A stretch of 64,000 nt of DNA. Source: Campanula takesimana (Eukaryota; Streptophyta; Magnoliopsida; Asterales; Campanulaceae). A program made the translations under genes and the position numbers. The DNA lies in contig JAOWBW010000060.1 in NCBI GenBank assembly GCA_026119855.1, positions 930,001 to 994,000 of the forward strand, in the 5' to 3' direction. Shown here piece by piece: positions 59,200 through 64,000 of this stretch (position 1 is the first letter of the stretch; the number at the start of each line of letters is the position of its first letter). The notes under the pieces were generated by a model that worked only from the letters and a program-made list of their open reading frames with translations, made no database searches and was not told the origin of the DNA.

Positions 59200-59774
59200 C
59201 TCCCTCCGTCCCATTTCAAATTGTAAATACTAGGTTGGCATGGGGATTAAGGGAAAAAGTGAAAAAGGTGATGTGTTGTGAGTGTTGATAGTTGAGTGGG
59301 AGAGAGAAAGTGGGGTAGAGAATAGTTAGTGGGTTAGTGGATGTGAGTGTGCAAGTGGGAATAGTACTAAAGGGTGCAGGTGGAGTGGATGCCATCGGAG
59401 GGAATGTCAAGGTGGCAAAGGTTGGGGATCCAGCAATGGAGAGATGCCGGAAGAAGAGATATACAAGATGTAGGGGTGTTAGGATGAGTCGTCGGAGATG
59501 TCATATGAAGTATTAAAAGCGGGTGGAGCGGATTGGTAAAGAAATTATTTGTGAGCGGGATGGTGTATGTAAAGTATATAAAGAAAAAATAAATATATAT
59601 ATATATATATATATACTCCCTCCGTCCCATTTCAAATTGCAAATACTAGGTTGGCATGGGGATTAAGGGAAAAAGTGAAAAAAGTGATGTGTTGTGAGTG
59701 TTGATAGTTGAGTGGGAGAGAGAAAGTGGGGTAGAGAATAGTTAGTGGGTTAGTGGATGTGAGTGTGCAAATGG
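58929..59774. repeat. Recent tandem duplication, two units of ~428 bp
   Basis: Unit 1 begins gggaatagtactaaaggg at 58929 and unit 2 repeats it from 59357. The copies run together through a TA tract and the MITE left end to gagtgtgcaa (~59350 and ~59770). By eye they differ mainly in TA-repeat length and about three substitutions. Each unit contains the left half of a Stowaway-like MITE (tactccctccgtcccatttc). Confidence 0.85.
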
Positions 59775-59861
59775 GTTAAAACTTGCCATTTTTTGAATTT
59801 TGCAATTTTAGTTGGGACACCCTTTTTGGCAACTTTTGCAATTTGAAATGGGACGGAGGGA

Positions 59862-59864
<3 letters not shown>
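59198..59864. mobile_element. Stowaway-like MITE caught in the tandem duplication
   Basis: Left ends at 59199 and 59615 (tactccctccgtcccatttc) but only one right end (aatgggacggagggagta at ~59864). The duplication breakpoint therefore lies inside the MITE. Embedded in TA-repeat DNA. Confidence 0.65.
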
Positions 59865-59899
<35 letters not shown>

Positions 59900-59904
<5 letters not shown>

Positions 59905-60260
59905 CGCGCTCCTGTGAGAACCATTTTATATGAGAACCGTGAGAACCAATCACAACCATTAGATTAGAAAAAAAATCAAGGGTCCAGATATTAGATACAT
60001 TGGATACACTTTGATACATTAGTTAATTTTCGAAAAACAATTGGATACATTAGTTAATAACATAGTGTATCCAAGTGCAACACTTAGATACAATACTTAT
60101 TAACCTATTGTATCCAAGTGTAATATCGAATTTTTTGTAATGTATCTAAGTGTATCAATTGTATCTAACATATGGGCCCTTAGTTTTTTTTTTCTAATCT
60201 AATGGTTATGATTGGTTCTCACGGTTCTCACGATATTTAGGTTCTCATTTGAGCACCTAT
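59900..60260. mobile_element. TA-flanked foldback element, copy 3
   Basis: Between TA repeats, from agggtcgcgctcctgtgaga to gttctcatttgagcaccta. It matches 37941-38289 almost throughout, including accaatcacaaccattag and its inverse and the tgtatccaagtg motifs. Non-coding. Confidence 0.7.
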
Positions 60261-61165
60261 ATATATATATATATATATCAAACAAAAAATGATGGGGATA
60301 ATAATATTTTGGCTCAAAAGATCATAGCATTTATATCCCCTTATTTGGGCTCAAAAGATAATAGAATTTATATCCCGTAAATTGGGCTCAACTGATGGAG
60401 GCGCGGATTATTGTTTAAGTATATTGATCAGGAGTCGTTGGTGCATGGAGCGTATGCTTGCTCCATCAATGTTTCTTTTGTTTTCCTTCCTCTATTTCAC
60501 AGTCAAAATATACTTGTCCACACTCACAAAACGGGCATGCATAAAACCTCTTCTTAGTTATCCGTTTGCATTGTTTCATGTCTACATGCTAGACTTCCAT
60601 GCTTTGTAGCTACCCTTTTCCTCTGTTTAGTCACTACATGCAAGATTTCTACGCATTTCCAGATGAAACATGAATATACATCTACCATGTAACAAAAGGA
60701 GAGGATTAGTTCAAACTCTTTGTAGTACTACGTACTATTTCCTTATTTTCGACCTTTAATATCAAAGATGAAAAAAAAAGAGTAGTTTTAGGCTTGTAAG
60801 AGTCTAGAACCCAGTTTAGCCTTTACTCTATTGAGTTTCTTTATAATGAAAAATCTATAACAAGGCATTTAACTTACTTCTGAAGGGAAAAGGCCTCAGA
60901 TGTGAGATTTAGATAAGCAAATAAGTCAAACTTTTTGAATAATATTGATGAGGCTTCTTTGCTCTTGTTCTTACTCCTTATTGCGTAATAATTGGATAGC
61001 TAATTACTTAAAGTAATAAGTCTTTGAGTTATTCAGATAGTATTGAAAAATCTATAACATGGAGCGTATGCTTGCCCCACCATGTTCTATTTGATAAATC
61101 CAAATTTGCTTTCTATGCTTTACATACACCATCACCCACCATAAATAATTTCCTTGCTGGGAGAT
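60261..61165. other. Intergenic DNA left of the LTR element
   Basis: No exon recognised. The phrase catggagcgtatgcttg occurs twice (about 60443 and 61059), a possible old local duplication. Confidence 0.35.
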
Positions 61166-62684
61166 TGTTGGTAGTGGTGCCCTAGGCACGTTTAATAAAC
61201 GTTGTAATTGTTATCATTTATTTCATATCAATAAAGAGATGTTTTGATTATTATTGTTGTTCATGTTTACTTATAATAATCCCCGTCCCTAGTACTTATT
61301 AAGCACTAGTATAAAGGCTAAATGATCATGAGATGATCATGTTAGATTTATGGGTACTTGTTTGGAACAAGGTACTGGACATGACCCGCTGTATGAGATT
61401 TATGTCATGGTCTATGTCATACATATATCTCATATTAGTTATGTCATTTGAATCCTTAGACATGAAGTTATTATAGTCTTCCACTTGATGAACATTGTGT
61501 TTGACATATTCAAACGCTACCTTAACACGGTAGTTATAAAGGGTATGATTGGCATAATCGGATTCCCGTTGGGAAGAATAATAAGCTAAATGGATTTGTC
61601 CCTCCACAGAGAGATGTCAAGCTTGGGCCTCTCGTAGGAATGATGTTGATGAAATGTTCGGCCGGACTCAAATGAATTGATTGGATCAATGTCATTTGGA
61701 TTATCAACATATTCGGAATCGAGAAAGTATTGAACGAAACAAGTTGACTCTTTGACCATGACTTGTGTTCAATGACATCGTGGACAAAGGGATTGTGACA
61801 TATTCTAAAGGAATGCGAACTTGTATCTAGTTATACTATTTGGGTAGGTATGACGGTTTGCTAGAACCTAATCATATCTTATGGTATCATGTTTGAGCCC
61901 ATTGCCAACTTAGTATAATCCTAGAGGGTCACACACAATAGAACGAATCTTAAATAAGAGGACTATATTGGTATTTAGGGTCGGAGGACCTCCAAGGAAT
62001 TTCTGGAAAGTTCTGGGCCTCCTGGTCAACCAAGCGGGCGCTTGGGTTGCACCAGGCGGGCGCCTGAACAAGCCGGAAAAGGAATTGGACTTTCTGCCCA
62101 AACAAGCGGGCGCCTGGGTAGGACCAGGCGGGCGCCCGGTATGCCGATTGGAAATTTCCTAATTCGATTAGGAATGGTTTTTGACACAAGTTACCTATTT
62201 GGAATAGGTCTTAATTGTGTATAAAAACACCAATTCGGCCAGACCATATTTACTAGTGCTTTTGTGAGTCTCAAAGAGTTTGAGAGATATTTTATTTTGT
62301 TCTAAGATATCATTGATTGAGGAACAAAATAATTCACAAATAAATTCCATATAGTTCTTTATTGTATTGTGAAAGTGTGTTTCATAATATTTGGTCTAGC
62401 AACCAAGATCAAAGAAGCTCATTTGATATTCGTTCGAAGTGTGGATACCGCTAGAGGGTGAAAATCATTATCTTCAAAGTTCGTGTTCAAGCTTTGTGAT
62501 CGTGATCAAGTCTTCAAGTTTCTCCACCAAAGATCAAGAGAAAATTCATAGCCATCAAGGGTTAGTTATTCCTCTATTCATCTTGTTGTATTTGATTTAA
62601 TCATATGAACGGATCCATGGCTTTGGGTTTTCTTAAAATTTTAATTGCTATATTCCGCTGCGCATGTTACTTGGAAACCCAACA
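61166..62684 (+). repeat. LTR of a second retrotransposon (1519 bp)
   Basis: It begins TGTTGG and ends CCCAACA, the inverted terminal pair expected of an LTR. It is directly followed by g and then the primer site. It contains a TATA box (tataaaaa, 62220-62227) at a position suited to starting the element RNA, and four copies of gcgggcgc. No coding. Confidence 0.8.
62220..62227 (+). promoter_or_regulatory. TATA box in the LTR
   Basis: tataaaaa lies 464 bases before the LTR end, preceded by the GC-rich paired motifs (62034-62135). This is a reasonable U3/R layout for an LTR promoter; no transcript evidence. Confidence 0.5.
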
Positions 62685-62685
62685 G

Positions 62686-62697
62686 TGGTATCAGAGC
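62686..62697 (+). other. Primer-binding site of the deleted LTR element
   Basis: tggtatcagagc one base after the LTR, complementary to the 3' end of initiator tRNA-Met. Confidence 0.85.
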
Positions 62698-63395
62698 CCC
62701 GTTCATGTTGCTTAATTCAATACTTGGATCATGTTGTGTGTATATAAATTGTTTATGTGCCAAGCATGATATGAATATTGGATTATATGATGTTTATGTG
62801 TTTTGTGATTTTATGTGGTTTATTGTTTTTCCAACTTTAATCGCACGATTCAATCGCAATAAAAAATTATGATGGATTCTGAATTATTTCGATTATTGAT
62901 TTTGATTGGATCAAAGTTTTAATAATCGGGGAAAAATAATTTTGAGACAAAATTTTCGAACTTTAAAATTCTATACTATTCTGGCCATTCAAGCGGGCGC
63001 CTGGTCCTTTGCAGGCGGGCGCTCGGTGGTCAAGATTTGTTCTGATTTTGGTTAAAATCTGAATATGGAATTTTCGATAAATTCGACAAAACCAGTAACA
63101 GAACAAGTCCAGACTTGTTGATCTGGAATGGGTTTTGGGTAGTTGGTTTGTGTGTGGATTTTGGGGTTTGATTTTCCTATTTGTTTTAGTCTTGTGATTC
63201 CTAGATTGGTTCAAGTTTTGGATGGCTAATCTGCGTTCATCGAGATTGTGTTTCCCAAAATTGATCGCAATCAAAGTTTCAAAGATAAAACGAAGTTAGA
63301 ATTATGAAGAGTTCATAATTGCTAAAATTGAGAAACAAAGTTCTTGATTCAATGATTGGAGATCCATGTGGAATTGTGAATGCAATTGGCCTACG

Positions 63396-63439
63396 TTAAT
63401 TGCTATATTCCGCTGCGCATGTTACTTGGAAACCCAACA
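63396..63439 (+). repeat. Last 44 bp of the 3' LTR
   Basis: Identical to 62641-62684 (from ttaattgctatattccgctg to gaaacccaaca). The rest of the 3' LTR is absent. Confidence 0.8.
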
Positions 63440-63770
63440 TTCGCTTCATCCTCTTTTAATTCCTCATATGACATATCTGACAACTGTCTCATCGGCTTAA
63501 CTCCTTTACCTCTTTTGTATCTCCTCTTTTGACCTCTCTCTCATTGCCATATCTCCTACCTTCCTGTAAATACCCCGCGAAACCATATCTAGCGAATGAC
63601 GGAATTTCCTAGATGTCTAATTGATTTTAGTTTGTTAAAGTCACCACTTATGTTTTTAAAGCAACATAAGAAAATTTTAAGTCTAATTGATTTCCAGAGA
63701 AACTAGATATTCAGGAGAGAATGGTTCGGGTGTTAGATTATGGAACGAGAAGGTAATAAGCACCCGCACT
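63440..63770 (-). other. Possible exon fragment beside the LTR element
   Basis: On the minus strand, 63443-63540 reads in one frame as GQKRRYKRGKGVKPMRQLSD then MSYEELKEDE, a plausible basic-then-acidic protein segment. It ends where the LTR begins. No start, acceptor or continuing exon is secure, so this is only a candidate for a gene cut by the retrotransposon. Confidence 0.2.
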
Positions 63771-63773
63771 GGC

Positions 63774-64000
63774 AGATCCACATATAAGTGAGGGGGGTTA
63801 CTTGACCTCCCCCCCCCCCCCGAGTTATTTCTTTATTCCATATTAGCCCTTTATATTTTCTTATGAGAGTTTAGTTATTCTCTCAGTTGACCCCCATCAA
63901 ATTTTAGAATTTGACCCCCCTCAAAATTGTGTATTTATATTTTTTATTTTATGGGTTGTGAGGGTCTAATCCTTCAAGCAATAACCCCAAAAAAATAATG
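63774..64000. mobile_element. Left end of a TGGCAGATCC-terminus element, running out of the window
   Basis: ctggcagatccacatataag followed by a 14-base C-run and agttgacccccatcaaatt. This resembles the CAGTGGCGGATCC class of hAT-like elements, but the right end is outside the window. Confidence 0.35.

Larger units (their letters stand above)
61166..63439 (+). mobile_element. Internally deleted LTR retrotransposon
   Basis: 5' LTR, primer site and ~700 bp of leader are followed at once by only the last 44 bp of the 3' LTR (63396-63439), identical to 62641-62684. Gag, pol and almost all of the 3' LTR are missing. Flanking 5-mers (gagat and ttcgc) do not match, so this is a deletion derivative rather than a clean insertion. 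The primer-site context and large LTR suggest Copia, but there is no protein to confirm it. Confidence 0.7.

Noticed and set aside
62030..62145. Gly/Ala-rich open frames over the GC-rich motifs in the LTR
   Set aside because: They arise from the repeated gcgggcgc motif. The location in U3 of an LTR argues for a DNA-level role.

Overview
The window reads as nuclear DNA of a flowering plant. It has GT-AG introns, plant-type transposons (Stowaway, Harbinger, hAT, MULE, chromovirus, RTE LINE) and three genes whose exons match conserved eudicot proteins. Codon use and the dense set of CTCCCTCCGTCCC-type MITEs suggest an asterid, perhaps Lamiales; that is an inference and no marker gene proves it.

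Layout. (1) 1-2968: repeat-rich flank with a Harbinger MITE, several Stowaway-like MITEs and a possible organelle-derived scrap. (2) 2969-16592, plus strand: a cytochrome P450 of CYP71A type, broken twice. Exon 1 carries a 2-base insertion. Exon 2 is split by a 5.73 kb chromovirus-type Ty3/gypsy retrotransposon (10365-16096) lying antisense to the gene. The single intron has swollen to 6.35 kb by nested insertions, among them three MULE-family elements with perfect 9-bp target duplications. (3) 17543-26925, minus: ECH2, peroxisomal enoyl-CoA hydratase 2, 11 exons, complete. (4) 28554-33465, minus: CTU1 (NCS6/ROL5), the cytosolic tRNA wobble-uridine thiolase subunit, 10 exons, complete, with one intron that looks like a U12-type AT-AC intron. 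(5) 34955-50180, minus: a BAG6/Scythe-like ubiquitin-domain protein, 17 coding exons, with a possible 5'UTR exon near 57.6 kb. Its introns hold MITEs, a large foldback and simple repeats. (6) 50.2-58.2 kb: RTE LINE, L1 and Copia fragments, and gene-fragment remnants. (7) 58.9-60.3 kb: a recent tandem duplication of about 428 bp and a TA-flanked foldback element. (8) 61166-63439: an internally deleted LTR retrotransposon with an unusual paired GC-rich motif.

ECH2, CTU1 and the BAG6-like gene are head-to-tail on the minus strand and appear to be unrelated housekeeping genes: peroxisomal fatty-acid oxidation, tRNA modification and protein quality control. The P450 converges on ECH2. I see no biosynthetic cluster. 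The most distinctive content is the transposon structure and the intron biology: AT-AC and GC-AG introns, a 23-nt exon and a foldback inside a transcribed intron. Exon limits were set by hand from splice signals and reading phase. Family names are from recognition, not from searches.
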